A stretch of 64,000 nucleotides of DNA from Trochalopteron elliotii. Lineage: Eukaryota > Chordata > Aves > Passeriformes > Leiothrichidae. The stretch's first letter is position 1. The number at the start of each line of letters is the position of its first letter. The stretch spans positions 62,001 to 126,000 of the forward strand of contig JANPWX010000029.1 of NCBI GenBank assembly GCA_024734555.1, written 5' to 3'. The notes beneath the pieces were generated by a model. The model saw nothing but the letters and a program-made list of their open reading frames with translations, ran no database searches and had not been told where the DNA came from. A program made the position numbers and the translations under genes. Shown here one piece after another: positions 26,349 through 39,096 of this stretch.

Positions 26349-27143
26349 TGACTCAAACCCCAGGCAGGAATGAGTGAATAAAATTTAATTAGAACCCATT
26401 CAAATTACAAAGTAAAGGTGGGGACAGAGCTGGTAGCATAGCAAGACTCTTTCTGCTCACCAGAGGCTCAGCTCACAAAATGGCATCTCCGCCTTTTATA
26501 CACTGAGAGTGCATCAGCCTAATTAATATTCATGAGCAGTCCTCAGGTTTCCTTCTAGTGCCGCCCACAGTCTGTGGCTTTGCCATATATGGACTCTTGG
26601 CCCCTCCCACAGCATGTGCCTTTGCCCATATATGGACTCTTGGCCCCTCCCACAGCATGTGGCTTTTTTGACCATATGTGGATACTTGGCTCCTCCCACA
26701 GTCTGTGGCTTTGCCCATATATGGACTCTTGGCTCCTCCCACAGTCTGTGGCATCATCCTTTCGTGTGCACTTGGCTCCTCCCAAGACCTGTCAATCAGT
26801 CCTTCCATGCCTTCCATTGGTGGATGCCTTTCATCTCATATCCTGATTGGTCATGCTACCCTGCCAGGTTACCCTGCCAAGCCAGGCAGCAACAAGTGTC
26901 CCCCACTCCTGCCGCCTCTTACAAGGGGCAAATATAATCCCTCCCCAAAATGTTTTTACAACCCTGTAGCCCGAGCTGCCAGCCAGCAACCACAAAATGG
27001 CAGGGGAGGATTGCAGGGAGCACAGAAAAGGGTTCAAAACCGCACTGGAGCAACAAAAGTACATGCCAAAAGAACTGTAAACCTTAACAGAACTCCCCAC
27101 CATACTTAAAATTGCACCTTGTTTGCATGAGCCAGTCACTACA
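26349..27143 (-). mobile_element. Solo LTR of an endogenous retrovirus, antisense (LTR-2)
   Basis: On the minus strand the element starts TGTAGTGACTGGCTCATGC (plus end 27,143), similar to the start of the LTR at 10.6-11.1 kb. U3 contains CCAAT boxes (plus CCATTGGTGG near 26,813 and GATTGG near 26,844) and a block of five tandem repeats. A TATAAAA box lies at plus 26,494-26,500, and the ATTAAA within TAATTAAATTT near plus 26,387 may be a weak polyadenylation signal. The left end at 26,349 (TGACTC) is tentative. Flanks CTTATT on the left and CCTTATT on the right are suggestive of a target duplication but do not abut the ends cleanly. No gag, pol or env sequence adjoins it. ORFs across it (up to 143 codons) are repeat-derived. 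Confidence 0.72.
26566..26785. repeat. Five tandem ~43-bp repeats inside the LTR U3 region
   Basis: Units begin at CACAG at 26,566, 26,608, 26,651, 26,697 and 26,740, giving periods of 42, 43, 46 and 43 bases. Each unit holds CACAG(T/C)(C/A)TGTG, a central CATAT(A/G)TGGA core in most copies, and a CTTGGC(C/T)CCTCCCA tail. The last copy is diverged and ends CTCCTCCCAAGACC. Tandem repeats upstream of a retroviral TATA box commonly act as enhancers. The CATATATGG core resembles a serum-response (CArG-like) box and CCTCCCA an Sp1/CACCC-like site; both readings are inference. Confidence 0.9.
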
Positions 27144-30100
27144 CCTTATTCATAACAAGCTGCTGAGCACCTACTGCAAGTTGCATCAGATGTTGCAGAG
27201 CTGTGTATAAATTAAAGGAGAAAGGATGGGAGATAGGAAATATGTAAATGTCAAATCACATGCTTAGATGCTAATAAATACATTATTAGAGAAGTGTAAA
27301 CCTCTTCCTGAGTCCAGTCTAGAAAATCTCTAGATGCAAGGGAACTTAAATTTGATTTAATATTTTAACAGCAAATTTCATAAAAATGTCAGCTTTGGTT
27401 GTGCTTGCATTCAATGACATGTTGGTTCTTTTTATGTAACTCCACTTGACAGAAATGAACCATTAGCTTTTTCAGTAAAATAACATTTATTGTACTTTTT
27501 GGAGAAAGGTAGGATACAGCGTGTCATAAACTTGTCAGTCTGATGGAAATATTTAATATGGGGATGTTTCAGCCTGTGCTTTGTTTTTCAAAGTATCTCA
27601 TATGAAGAAGCCTACAGACTACTTTTTTAAGTCTGTCAAAATAAGGATCAATAGTAAGGAAGAATAGTGTGAAATAAACATTTGTCAGTACTGGAAGGCA
27701 TTATATAAGTCTAACTACTCAAGCTTTTTCTTTTTCTCTTCTTTTTTTTTTTTTTTAATCTTTTTTTGTTCAACCCTGATACTGTATCCAAGTCCATATA
27801 AAATTTTCAGGGCAATAGACAGTTTAATTTCAGTCTCAGGATAAGGATTCTCTTTCCACATCATAAATACTGAAACATGGGCCTCAGTTAGATTAGCAGA
27901 ATGCTGCGTAAGTGGGGAAAACTGAGAGTTAAATTTGATTTAGCAGTTCAGTAGCCTTAATATGAGGGGTTCCCATTGGTAATATCATTCATTTGCACAA
28001 CCTTTTTTTGTTATAATTTTACAGAAAAGATTTCTAGTATTATTCTTACTTCTTCCTAATTGCAAAAGTATAATCTGATAAAGAAAGCATTGCCAGCTTA
28101 TGAATGGACAAATACCTAAAGCTACATGCTCTAGACATTTTTTTCTCAGAAGTTATTGGCTTAGACATTGTACCATATCACCTTGGGATACAGAAAATCC
28201 TTCTCTCTGTGCAATGCAGAAAGGTCTACTGTCCTTTATTCTTGCCAGCAGCCCTTCCACACCAGCTCAAAATGATGTTTACACAGTTACTGGGAAAGAT
28301 CCACAGGCTAAGCTAGGGAAGGAAAAATTAGATCAAGTGTCTCTCAGCAGTTTTCACCCTCTTCAGCTCCTGCCATCTGCTGTATTATACAAAACCTCCA
28401 CAGATCTCACAAATTTCAGTGCTTTAATTCAAAAAGGAATGTGATAGAGGGCAAAATTTGTGTCAACAGCTTCTCCCAATCTCTGACTATATTGTTCTTT
28501 TTTCTGATAGACATATGGGTATATAGTAAGTAAATTGTGGGGCTTTTTTTTACTATATTTGCACCATTTTAAAAGACATTTTAAACACATTTCTTCATCT
28601 TCTACAGACTAAAGAGAAAGTGACATTTACCTCAAAGAATTTGTAAAAACAAAGTCTGCAATACTGAAGGTCTTATTTCAAAGGCAAGGGTTTTCATAGT
28701 TTATCTCAAATAACTATAAACAGCCCTGCAAAACACATACCAAAATTTGTAAAACAATAAAACGAAATCCTTTCCAAAGGGCAAGAGCTATTAGGCTATC
28801 AAGGGCAAAGAACGATTTAAACTCTAGCTCTCCTAGTGAATTAATTTACTCCTGTTGGTTCAGAGCAAATTTTTAATGATGTGCCGTAAGTTTTGTTACC
28901 TAATATAAGTAAATAACAACAATGTTAATTTTAACTTTCCAATGTCCCATTCATTTTAAAAAACTTCAAATATATTGGCTAGACATATATATTAATATAA
29001 TTCAGTAATCTGAACATAATTTCTTATATGACAAGTTATGAAGAAAAGGAATTACCTAGGTGCTATTTTTCTCCTTGAGTCAATACTGTTCTGAAAACTC
29101 AGAGTAATTTTATGGCTGATATTCTTCAGAGACACTGTTTTTATTAATTAAATAAACACTTCACAAAGAGAAATATAATGAGGGATTCTATCCTGTGAGT
29201 CAAGCTTAAAGAACAGCTCAGTCATTTCTGCCATCAGGGCTGTGACTGTTGGTAAATATTTTATGTAGTGTCATTGTCCAAGTACTACCAGTCATAGGGG
29301 CATGTGCATAGCAGTGCTTTGATTTACCAAAAACCCACCAGAATGAAGGGGACAGTGACCCACTGCTGCCTGTCAACAATTAAAAGCTTTTGAAAAAGAA
29401 TGATAAAATGTGGTATCCTGAAAACCTCCATAGAAGGTTAGTGTAAAACAATTTAGCAACTAACTGGAAATATTAGGACAATTCCTGTCTCAAAGAGCAA
29501 AGGTGGAGGTGGTTACAGACAATCTTCTGAAACTTAATTAAAAAAAAAGTTAACATAACTATGCATTGTATTTCAGGGGGTCTGTGTGTGAAATGCTGCA
29601 AGACAAACTAACAGGGGGATAGTATTACCCTGCAAGTTCATCAGTAGTCATTGTGTTTTAGAAAACCATACTTGTGTTCCTGTTAACCATTTTCTGACGT
29701 AAATTCAGAATATTTAGCCATGACAGTTTACTCAACGGGAGTTTTCATACCTCAGAGTTGATCCGGTAAAATTTAAAACTGGATATATGACAGATAAGTC
29801 TGTTGCCACTGTTCTATGAAAGAATTTGAAAGATCATGCAAACAAAAATCTGAGCTTAGACAGAGGGATGAGATCCCCAGAAAGGTCTGCCTGAAGTACC
29901 TGTGCAAACACCCAACAGTCAACAGATCATTTCTTGGCTTGAACATGTAGATTAGAGCTGACATCACAAGTGCAGGATGTGATGACTGACCTCTTGGTTC
30001 TGACTGTAAAGTGAAAATAGAGAAAAGTAGCTTGTGTTTGATGAAAGAGGGAAGGAAAGACACATCACTAAAGTTACAGGGTAAGGAAAAACATTTGTGA

Positions 30101-33100
30101 GGCAAATTACTTTTCACAGTGGTATTCTGGATAACTCTATTAAGTGTTTTAGGCAAACAGTAATGTAAATTACAGCAACTAGTGGCCAGAAGAAGAGACT
30201 GGAGAAAAGGGTTACTGATTGCATAGATAAGAAAACCTGTCTTATAGATCTTGGTTCATGATAATCATCACAACCTAGATGCAAATGCCTTGATAAAAGC
30301 CTGAGGAAAACAGTGATGCACAGGAGACAAATCAAAGAGCTGCTGTCTTTGAGAAAGGAAAACACGTATGTTTTTGTCTAAAGAGGAGATAGAGTTGTGT
30401 GTGAGGACAAGTCAGAAAAACATGTCATGATTTTCCATCGAGCAGGTGGAATCATGTCACACTGTCATTCTAGAGGTGGGTTGAAACATCTGTGCTTGTA
30501 AATAAGAATCTCCATAAATCTGGCATGAAGCTAGAAAATAACATAGCAAAAGTTCTGGGAAACGTGAAAAAGATTTTGAGGAAATGAGTGGCAGCAGATC
30601 AAAGGTCAAGAGAAGAAGACAATGACAAATGGCATAATACATTTTTAATATGTGGAAAATCAGAAACAGAAATTTTTCTCTAACATTATTTTACTAAACT
30701 ACAGGAATGCTTACTTGTGCTGACTATGAGACAAGTTGCTTCCTACCAAGTGACTTAATTTTTCTGCCCTCTTTAATTATTACTGAATGACACTAATTCC
30801 AAACCAGATCATCCAGTTTCTACAAAAATCAAATTAAAGGCTTTCACTTGACGTTCTTTTGTGACATTAAACATTTTATGCTGTTCTTTTACAGTAAACA
30901 GTGACGTAAAATGGATCATCAATCCCTGTGTGAACATTCACAGTGTCAACATTTATTCTTGTAGATGTGTGTACAAGCTACTTAACACCTATATAAGATA
31001 AGAAGACATGTGCATGAGAAATACAGAGAAACCTTCAGACTAATTATTTTGAAACATTTCACTAATCCTAAACATTTATAAGAAATAACTGTCTGATTAT
31101 TCTATTAAGTGTTTGTCTTCAAGTAGAAGCGAAGGGACATTGCCCAAGGGACACACATTGCAAATGAAATGGGAGTGGAAGTGGCAGGCCAGGCTTTCAA
31201 GAGAAAAACTCCAAATCTGTTCACCCAAAGGGATATTCACAGAGGGTATTAACATATATTTAGTGATTTCACATTCCTTAAAAAAACCCAGCATCTCATA
31301 TGACAACCTCAGCATTTGGTAAAAGGGTTTCATTAGTCAAATTAGATGAGAACTGTAGAACTGGTTTTCATGAAAGTCTGTAAGAACACTTAATCCCTTG
31401 AAAAATATTTTGACACCCTAAAAGTTCTTTTTTTCCCTTTAAAAAGAATGCTGGTAAATTCAATTGTCAAGTTAAGCTAAAATAAAAGAGAAACTAATAC
31501 TTAGAGAAATTCTTATGAAAAATTGAATCCCATTATGAAAATATGAAAAGACAAATAAAGAATAAGTATTTAAAACCAGACAAAAAACTTGAAATCTTCC
31601 AACAATCCCATTTGTTACAATCTTAGGGCAAGTCTGTTTGAATTGGGTTGCAAAATGTTCTCACTCTTGAACATGGACTTCTTCAGACACTTGAGATAGT
31701 TTTGCAAAAGGAGTATTAAGTGTTCTAGTGGTGAAACATAATCCTTTGTAAACTAAAAGGAGATGAATGGAATCAGATCAGATGCAGCTGAGTTACATCT
31801 GCTATGGCCACTGCTATCCTTAGACACCAGTGATGGATCAGTAGGAATTTGCTGACCCTGCCTGTATTATTTTGAATCTCCTTGACTCTGGTAACAACAC
31901 AAAGCTTTAGAAAATGTAATTCCATGGCACTGTGCAGCTTGGAGATGCCAATCTTACTGCAGAGTCCAGAAAGGACCATATGGATCCAGTGAAAGAAATT
32001 AAGAGTTATAGCAAAACTATGGGCAGAAGCAGTCAAAAAGGAAAACAGGTGCAGTTCTGCAGATTTTCAAGACAGCCATGATTAGCATTATATGGGAACC
32101 AAGTTTTCAATAACTATGGTTTCCAAACCAACATCATTTACAAAACTCAAAAATTACCTGCTCATCAGAGGATAAATTTTCGAAGTCTGCTTTTTTCTTA
32201 GATTTTCTTTAAAAGGATGTTTGTGCTGTACAGAAAATTATTTTATTTTTCTAAGTATTAAAGTTATGATTGAGAAAAATCTCATTCATTATGATAGAGA
32301 AAAATCTCATACATGTCCTTCAAGCATCCAACTTCAGAGCTTGTTGCAGTGAAAAGGTTGGACTCTAATCATGTCTTGGTGATATACCTACACTCAAATA
32401 AGATATACTTGAAAGTGAGTGAAATTATAGGAACAGGAGCAGGAAGGGTGTTGGTTTAAAAGGAAATCTCGCCCATGATGTTTACATTAAGAGTGACAGC
32501 AAAATTACAGAGTGACTCCAACATTCATAAATTTGGGTGGCTTCAGGGTAGTCAGCATAACAGACACACCACCAGTGCTAGACTGTTTACAGACATTAGA
32601 GTTCAAAGGATTCTTAAATCTACAGCAGACCTTTTTTCTGTAATTTTTTTTAAATAGAAGAAAATGGATTTACAATATAATGCATTTCACATAATCTGCA
32701 AAAGTTGATAAAACTAGAAATCACTATTCTTATAGCCAGAACAAAAGATATTTCAAACCAACCATGGAAAACCAATCACCTGTAAAACTCAGAAGTAAAA
32801 TTTTGCTTGCTTTGTGTTAAGTTGTGCTGCTAAATCCCTGAAGTAATAAGTCTAATTTGCATTGGTTTCTATGATATTTTTCTATTTCCCTTCTCTTTAG
32901 CAATAAATGTTCAGCTGTTCTGCTTTCAACCATGAGCTAAAGAATTCTCCAACATGATTTTCTTTTCTGAGCATTCTTTGATTTACTATCTTGGTGCTAA
33001 AGCTTAGCTGTTTTGCTCTTGAACTTGTTAATCATAAGAAAAAAGAATTTTAAAGAATTTTAAAGAATTTCAGAGGAAGTTGCTGTTCATTATTACCCAA

Positions 33101-33769
33101 CTGGACATTCATTCCTGAGCAAAGACTTGCTATAAATGAGCATCCTGACCTGAACAGCCTCCATCTCTCCCAAGGGTGAGGGACACTAGGCATTTGGATA
33201 TACTCTCAGTGCCTCCATATGAAGTTGGAAGAGCAAGAGAAGTCACAGTAGATCACAAACAGTAGAGAAAAGAGAAACAGTAGAGAAACAGTAATAGAAA
33301 GAAAAGATATTTGAAGGAGTATTTTTTGAATTTTTTTTCATGTATCACCAGCAGATGAAACAAAGCTGGTTTAGCTTTTGTATCAGATCAGGTTTAAGTA
33401 TAAAAAAGCCCCCATGATATATAAACCAAGACAGTAAGGACAGAATTGCCTCTAAAAACCAGTATTGAAGTTATTTAATCTTTAAAATGTGAGAATGCAC
33501 TCATTACTTCAATTAGTTTAGTCAGTGTCTTTCTTTCCCTATAATAGTAGCTTCAAGGAAATAATTTTGCCATAATTTAACATTGGTCATAGAATTTTCC
33601 TTTTTAAATGGCAGGTATCTCTACTTTCTGCCTATTATCTATACTTAAAAAAAAAAAGAAAAAAACATAGAGAAAAAGCAATTATAAAATTTATTTTAAG
33701 AGCTACAGTCTTATAAAACATAGAAATTATTGGTTTCCAACACCTGCATGAGGTTTGTTCAACCAACAC
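27144..33769. other. AT-rich gene desert, no gene seen
   Basis: No exon recognised. The region holds T-rich low-complexity DNA at 27,724-27,769, and short direct repeats near 32,270-32,310 (GAGAAAAATCTCAT twice) and 33,040-33,070 (AAAGAATTTT three times). A minus-strand open frame of 127 codons (29,773-30,156) adjoins others, but I recognise no protein family in it. Confidence 0.5.
27724..27769. repeat. T-rich low-complexity run
   Basis: Contains a run of 15 T (27,742-27,756) and several shorter T runs. It could be the remnant of a retroposed poly(A) tail read from the minus strand, but no source element is recognisable beside it. Confidence 0.8.
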
Positions 33770-34138
33770 CCTGTGGGATATGGGTTATAATTGTTAAAGT
33801 TGTTAAGGTTTATGTTCACCAGAAGACCCTGTGGGAAGGCTCAGCTGCAGGCTCTGGATGGTTGGAGGTCACTTGGGGGGTGAGGCAGTTATGGACAGCA
33901 GCTGCAGCTGAGCAGCCAATGGTGCCCTTCTTCTGTTAAATTTTGGTTTAGTCTGGTTGAGATCAAAGGTATAAAAGGCGAGTGATTTCTATAATAGTGA
34001 TCTCCTTTGGATGCATAAGGGAGTCCGTGTCTCTTTGTTCCCCAGTGCTACAACACCTAAGGTCCATTCAAAGAACAAAGTTATCCCCAATCTGTTTGTG
34101 TCCAGAATAAGATTTCTCTCTTCCATGTGACTATCACA
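33770..34138 (+). mobile_element. Probable ERV LTR, sense (LTR-4)
   Basis: The segment has a compact retroviral promoter: an AGCCAATGG CCAAT box at 33,916-33,920 and GGTATAAAAGGCG (TATA box at 33,970-33,976), about 50 bases apart. Downstream sequence resembles R/U5 (GGGAGTCCGTGTCTCTTTGTTCCCC). It appears to end in ...TGACTATCACA at 34,138. The 5' boundary is not certain, since CCCTGTGGGA occurs near both 33,770 and 33,828. No clear polyadenylation signal remains between TATA and the end. An alternative is a cellular promoter, but there is no exon or CpG island downstream. Confidence 0.55.
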
Positions 34139-37100
34139 GCAATCATGACTAAACAACTAACTTGTCCCATACTGTTCATGGCTGGAACAGACCCTGCATT
34201 GAAATTGTAGAACACTGAAGAATAAATTTTCAGGACAAATTATTTTCTTCTTCTAATACTTAATCATTTACCCCTCCTTAAAGGTCTGTATTATTAAACA
34301 TTATTTATTAAATCAAACCCTTGTCCATAAAAATATATTTTTTGTTTCACAGTCTTGCTGAACTTTTCCTTACCTTCGGATCATTTCCATGTTAAGTGGC
34401 AGGTAAAAATATTTTTTCCCCAAGTCTTTTCATTAAGTTCAGTGAATAATTACATCCAAAGTATCCTAGAGGAGCACTTATGCAACATGTCTTATAAATA
34501 TGTAATATTAATTAATAATGTTAACTTTATGTTTATTTATTATGAGAATTATCTGGAAAATACAAGAAGAATTCCAAAGCATAAGCCAGTCACTGGAAAA
34601 AAAACAATTCATCAGCAAGTGACCTTTAATGTTGATTGATGATGGCCCCCAAAGGAAGCTAAACTTCCATTTAAAAGTTAAAGAAAAATTAATTAAAATT
34701 TAAAGAATTGTCTCATTTCATGCATGGCTTTATTCTACCAAGAACAACTTTTGCCACAGGAATGAATGAATCAGGCAGACACAGAAATGAAAATAATCTT
34801 TTGGATGTCTGTTATTTAATAGCGTAGAGTGTTCTCTCATCAAGGTCACCTTAGTGTTGTATATCGTTGCTGAAGGGGAACATTAATCAAAATCACTGAT
34901 GATGAATACTGCATCTTTATATATTAATAAATGAAGCTAAATGCTTGTTAGATTTTCCAGAATTCCATCACAGTTTTAAATTAAATATTACACTAAATAC
35001 CCCAAACTGGCAGAATGCTTTTCTAAGACCAGTATTAGAATACAAATTAAACAGAATTGTATATTAATATATCATTCTGAGCTGATTTTTTAAAACTTAT
35101 TTTTCTTTAATAATTTGAATATCTTTATTTTAATATTTTTCCCTGTTATATGATAGACTGATCAGCATTATCATGAATTTCCCATTAATCCCATATCTAA
35201 AGAATGGTATGTCCCTGTTAACCTTGGGCACAATGCTGTGTCACATGGGATGTGAAATTGCTGTGGACCACCCCACAATTTCCATTTATGCTCCTTGCCC
35301 TTAGAAAAAAATCATTTTAGAGCCAGCACATTTTTCCCTCTTATCTTTTTCTATTAAAGTCAAGGTTGCAGGATTCTTCTTCTGGTTACTTGTATTTTTT
35401 TACCAAGATATGAAACATTCTGTGGAGCTCATCAAATTTAACCATCCCACTTTTCATTCAGTTCTTGATCGTGCTAAGTAAGGATTTAATTTTCTAGAGC
35501 ATAAGCAGGTTTTTTACCCTTGCTGCCACGTGTGCAAGCTGAACAAGAGTCCCAGGGAATGAAAACCCCACTGAAGCAAGTAATAGTCTCTAAAATAAAT
35601 AAACCACCACACTTGAATATTTAGAAGTTGTGTCTGTTCTCACTAACACTGTGTAGCATCTTTCTTTCATGCTGCTTCCCTCCAGTGTTGCTGTTTAGAA
35701 TTCAGAGGAAGGGGCTGGCAGTCAGGATATCAGTTTATTCCTCGAGGAGCCTGATCTCAACTGCATTCTCTACTATTGTCTTGCTGGTGACTGAAGGCAG
35801 CACATAGGCACCAAAAGCCAGTCTGTTGTCCAGCTCCTATTGATTTCAACAGATTAATAGACTACCAGATGATGCCATCTCCATTAATATGGATTTACAC
35901 TTAAAAATGTCCCATTTTTCCTGTGACAGACAGTACATCTCATTCAGACACACAATTCATTAGAGTTCTGGAGCCCCAGTGATTGTTGGAGGTAGTTACT
36001 TTCTCAGTTCTTTATTTTTTTTCTGTGTTACATTAGTACTTGGGACCTAGAGTCGAATCTTAATCTCAAATTCAAAGTAGTGCATAACAAAAGATAAGTT
36101 CTGCCTTAATAGGAAGATATCATTCTCTGAAATGCTTTTACTAGGCTTTAAGAGTTTTAAGTGCCTCAAATTCGTAGATTTCCTAAGTAAATTCCAGTGC
36201 ATCACTTTGTTCATTGAGGTTACTATGCAATGATATAAAAATAGAGTCTATTTCTAATTTCCCTTCTTCCCCAGCTCTAAATAATGGCTCTAAATCAATC
36301 AGGTTCACCTTCTTCAGTAATGTGGCTTATCTTTTATCCCTTGACTATTCAGCCTTCCTTTTTATTTTGTTAGTAGCTTTTTTTTTTTAATCCTGATAAT
36401 ACCATTTTAGTATTTCCCTTTTTCCCCCTCTTCCTCTTCTAAATGAGAAAAAAGAATTATTTACCCAGTGCTGTCATAAAACAGGCAGTTAATAGAAACT
36501 GTCTGTAATTTAAAGACCATTACCAAATGCTGCATTTGCCTTCCTTGTACATCACCTCCCAAGTTCCAGCAAGAAGATCATGTGAGTGCAGTACAGCTGG
36601 GCAAGTTATTTAGGCAACAAGGACATTGTGGAGAGAGAGGAACTATGTAGGATATGATGGAATTACAATTTTTGCAGGCTGAACTGGCCTCAGAGCATTG
36701 TGAAAATAATTCCTATTTCTGTTTCAAACCTTCCAGGTAAAGGAATGCAAAGCCTCAGGGTATTCAGGTAGAATATTTCACTCGTGTTTATTACTGTAGA
36801 GTGAGATTTTTAAGAAAGAACTCATGAGAAAACTCTGAAGCAATTAAAATTAAGGAGTTTTGCCAGTTCTGTCACAGCTGTACACAAGTCTTCAAAGCTT
36901 ATCCATAGTCCAGGATTTCAATTCTCATTTATGTAAAATTTCCAAACCACCACCTTTTACTACACCATTTTGTCAAACCTCTGGCCTCTGTAGAATAGTG
37001 CTGGTCCCATATACAGGAAATAAAACAAACATTTTCAACAAGAGCTGTGAAATTAGGGAAAAGAAGGAGGAAATTGGCAGAAGGCAAAAATAAAGTCAGT

Positions 37101-38600
37101 TGTCAGATAGAGCCTCTGTGTCCCCTCCATCCAGGTTACACGATCACCTGGACACTGTAACTGTCCTTGCAAATAAGAATGTTTTCCTTATTGAACTGCA
37201 AATGTGGGATCTTGCCAATACATGCTGAATGATGTGCTGTTGAATTTTGTACCAGCTGGCCCAGCTCAACTGTTTTCCATACTCTCAGCTAGACATCTAA
37301 TGACTCAAAACTGGAATACCATTGTGCATTTGAGGAATCCTGCACTGCCATCCAGGAGAGGCTCAAAACTACCCCCATGAATTCCTGCCTGAGGACAGGG
37401 CAAAGCAAGAAGAACATCTGAAATTTCTTTATTTCCTCACTCACTCTGTAGGAAGAAAAATAGTAAGACAGAAAAATCACAAGTTGTTCCTAAATAAAAA
37501 TTTGATAGAAATGAATGAATGTCATTGCTGATAAATTATCTGAGCTCTCAGATAAGTCACTGACCATCTGGCAGCTGACAATGTAGTAACTCATGAAACT
37601 ACTTTGGGGAAGCTGTGGATTGAAATATGACATTCTTGATTTCTTTTACTTTTAACTGACACATAAAATCGAACATCTTACAAATTCCGTCACAACAAAT
37701 GTAACAGCTCCTATCTTCTTCACCATCTTAAATTCATTTTTTTAAATAGTACTTTTCAGCAATCCACAGTGACATGCTGTAGGTGGGCTAGTGGCTCAGA
37801 ATAACTTTTACATACCTTCTGATTTCATGAAGCATTTGAAATAGAAGCCTGTAGGAGGGAAAACCCTTTGCTTATACATTAGTTGCAGGTCATGCTGTAT
37901 ATGGCCCTATATAATTGCAAGATGACAATGTTAACGGTGCTAAAATTATGTATAACATTTAGAAAAAAAATATGCATAAGAGGCTTAGCAGTTTCAGCTT
38001 TCCAGAATATCATGTGCTTGGCAGTTGATACCAAGAATACAGCAGATAATTTTAAACATAATCTAAAATTGAAATTGAGCTACAAAAAGAACAATCAAGT
38101 AACAGACTGCTGCAGACATCTGAACAATAATAATGTTTTCAGCCAACAGAACAGAACTTTTAATATGTATATGTTTCTCTAATTTTTGAAAGAACTGATG
38201 AAGTTAGGTATTGACTAGTCAGCTATGAAGACACAGAAATAATAAAGCACTTAGCATTGATAGAAATTTTCTTTGATGAGTATGACAGCACTTGTCATTT
38301 TAGAAATTCCTTCCATAATTTTTGGAGTTTTCCAAAAGCTTGTGTTGAATTACATTGCCAAAAATAAAATTAAATAGACTTTAAGGCAAAAAGCAACAAA
38401 GGCTGAGTAAGCAACATAAATACAAACATATTGTAATTGAAATGTATAAACAGGAGTAAAGATATTCAGACTAATGCATAATTCAGGATTATGTGATGTA
38501 AAAGCAAAATCTCACTGATAAATTGAGTGCATCACTTGTTTTCTTAAATTCATCAAATTTTATGTATTTACAGCACGATATACATTTCTTTTACTTCTTA
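34139..38600. other. AT-rich intergenic DNA, no gene seen
   Basis: No exon, RNA gene or named repeat recognised. All open frames are short (under 100 codons) and unremarkable. Confidence 0.5.
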
Positions 38601-39096
38601 CTCAGGCTGGCTGCACTGCTGAGCTGTGTGTAAGCCCTTGACTTTATAAAGCTGGAATTCCTCCTGCCTGTAGCTCTGGGCTAGGACTGCTCCACTCACA
38701 GACTGCTCGTCCCTTGGCTCACCCACTCTCCAGTATGAGCACAGACTGACAGGGCAGCATCCCACCCAACCTCCCTGAAGGATGCAGGAGCTGATGTATG
38801 TGGACCCAATATTTTCTGAGCCTGAGAATTGCTGAGCTCTTCCCAAGAGAAACTTTTTAACAGTTTTCTTTTTCCCAAAACAACCTTGTGTAAACAATAT
38901 TCCTTTCCCATACCAACAGGTGTTGTTTGCTATTTCTGTTACTGAGCCAATGGGAGAGGTGTCAGCCCTATGGACCAATAATGTGCATTTAGTGCAGCAT
39001 GTTATAAAAGGGCTGAATGAATTGTAAATAAACCTTCTGATTCCTACTGCCCTCTGACTGGAGTCAGGCATCTTTATTTTGTGTCCTGTTGTGACA
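38601..39096 (+). mobile_element. ERV LTR, sense (LTR-5); 5' edge uncertain
   Basis: The 3' part is a clear LTR. Two CCAAT boxes (38,947-38,951 and 38,975-38,979) are followed by GTTATAAAAGGGC (TATA at 39,003-39,009), then an AATAAA signal (39,027-39,032). An R/U5-like CTGACTGGAGTCAGGCATC segment and a TGTTGTGACA end at 39,096 follow. The spacing of TATA and poly(A) signal fits a short-R avian retroviral LTR. The left boundary may be as far right as 38,795 (TGTATGTGGACCC), in which case 38,601-38,794 is a separate GC-richer segment. Minus-strand open frames here (157 and 71 codons) are antisense to the LTR and not genes. Confidence 0.7.

Noticed and set aside
26530..27139. Several repetitive open frames on both strands
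   Set aside because: They are translations of the 43-bp LTR repeats.
29773..30365. Adjoining minus-strand frames (127 and 83 codons)
   Set aside because: I considered an old viral or LINE remnant, but saw no conserved motif to support it.
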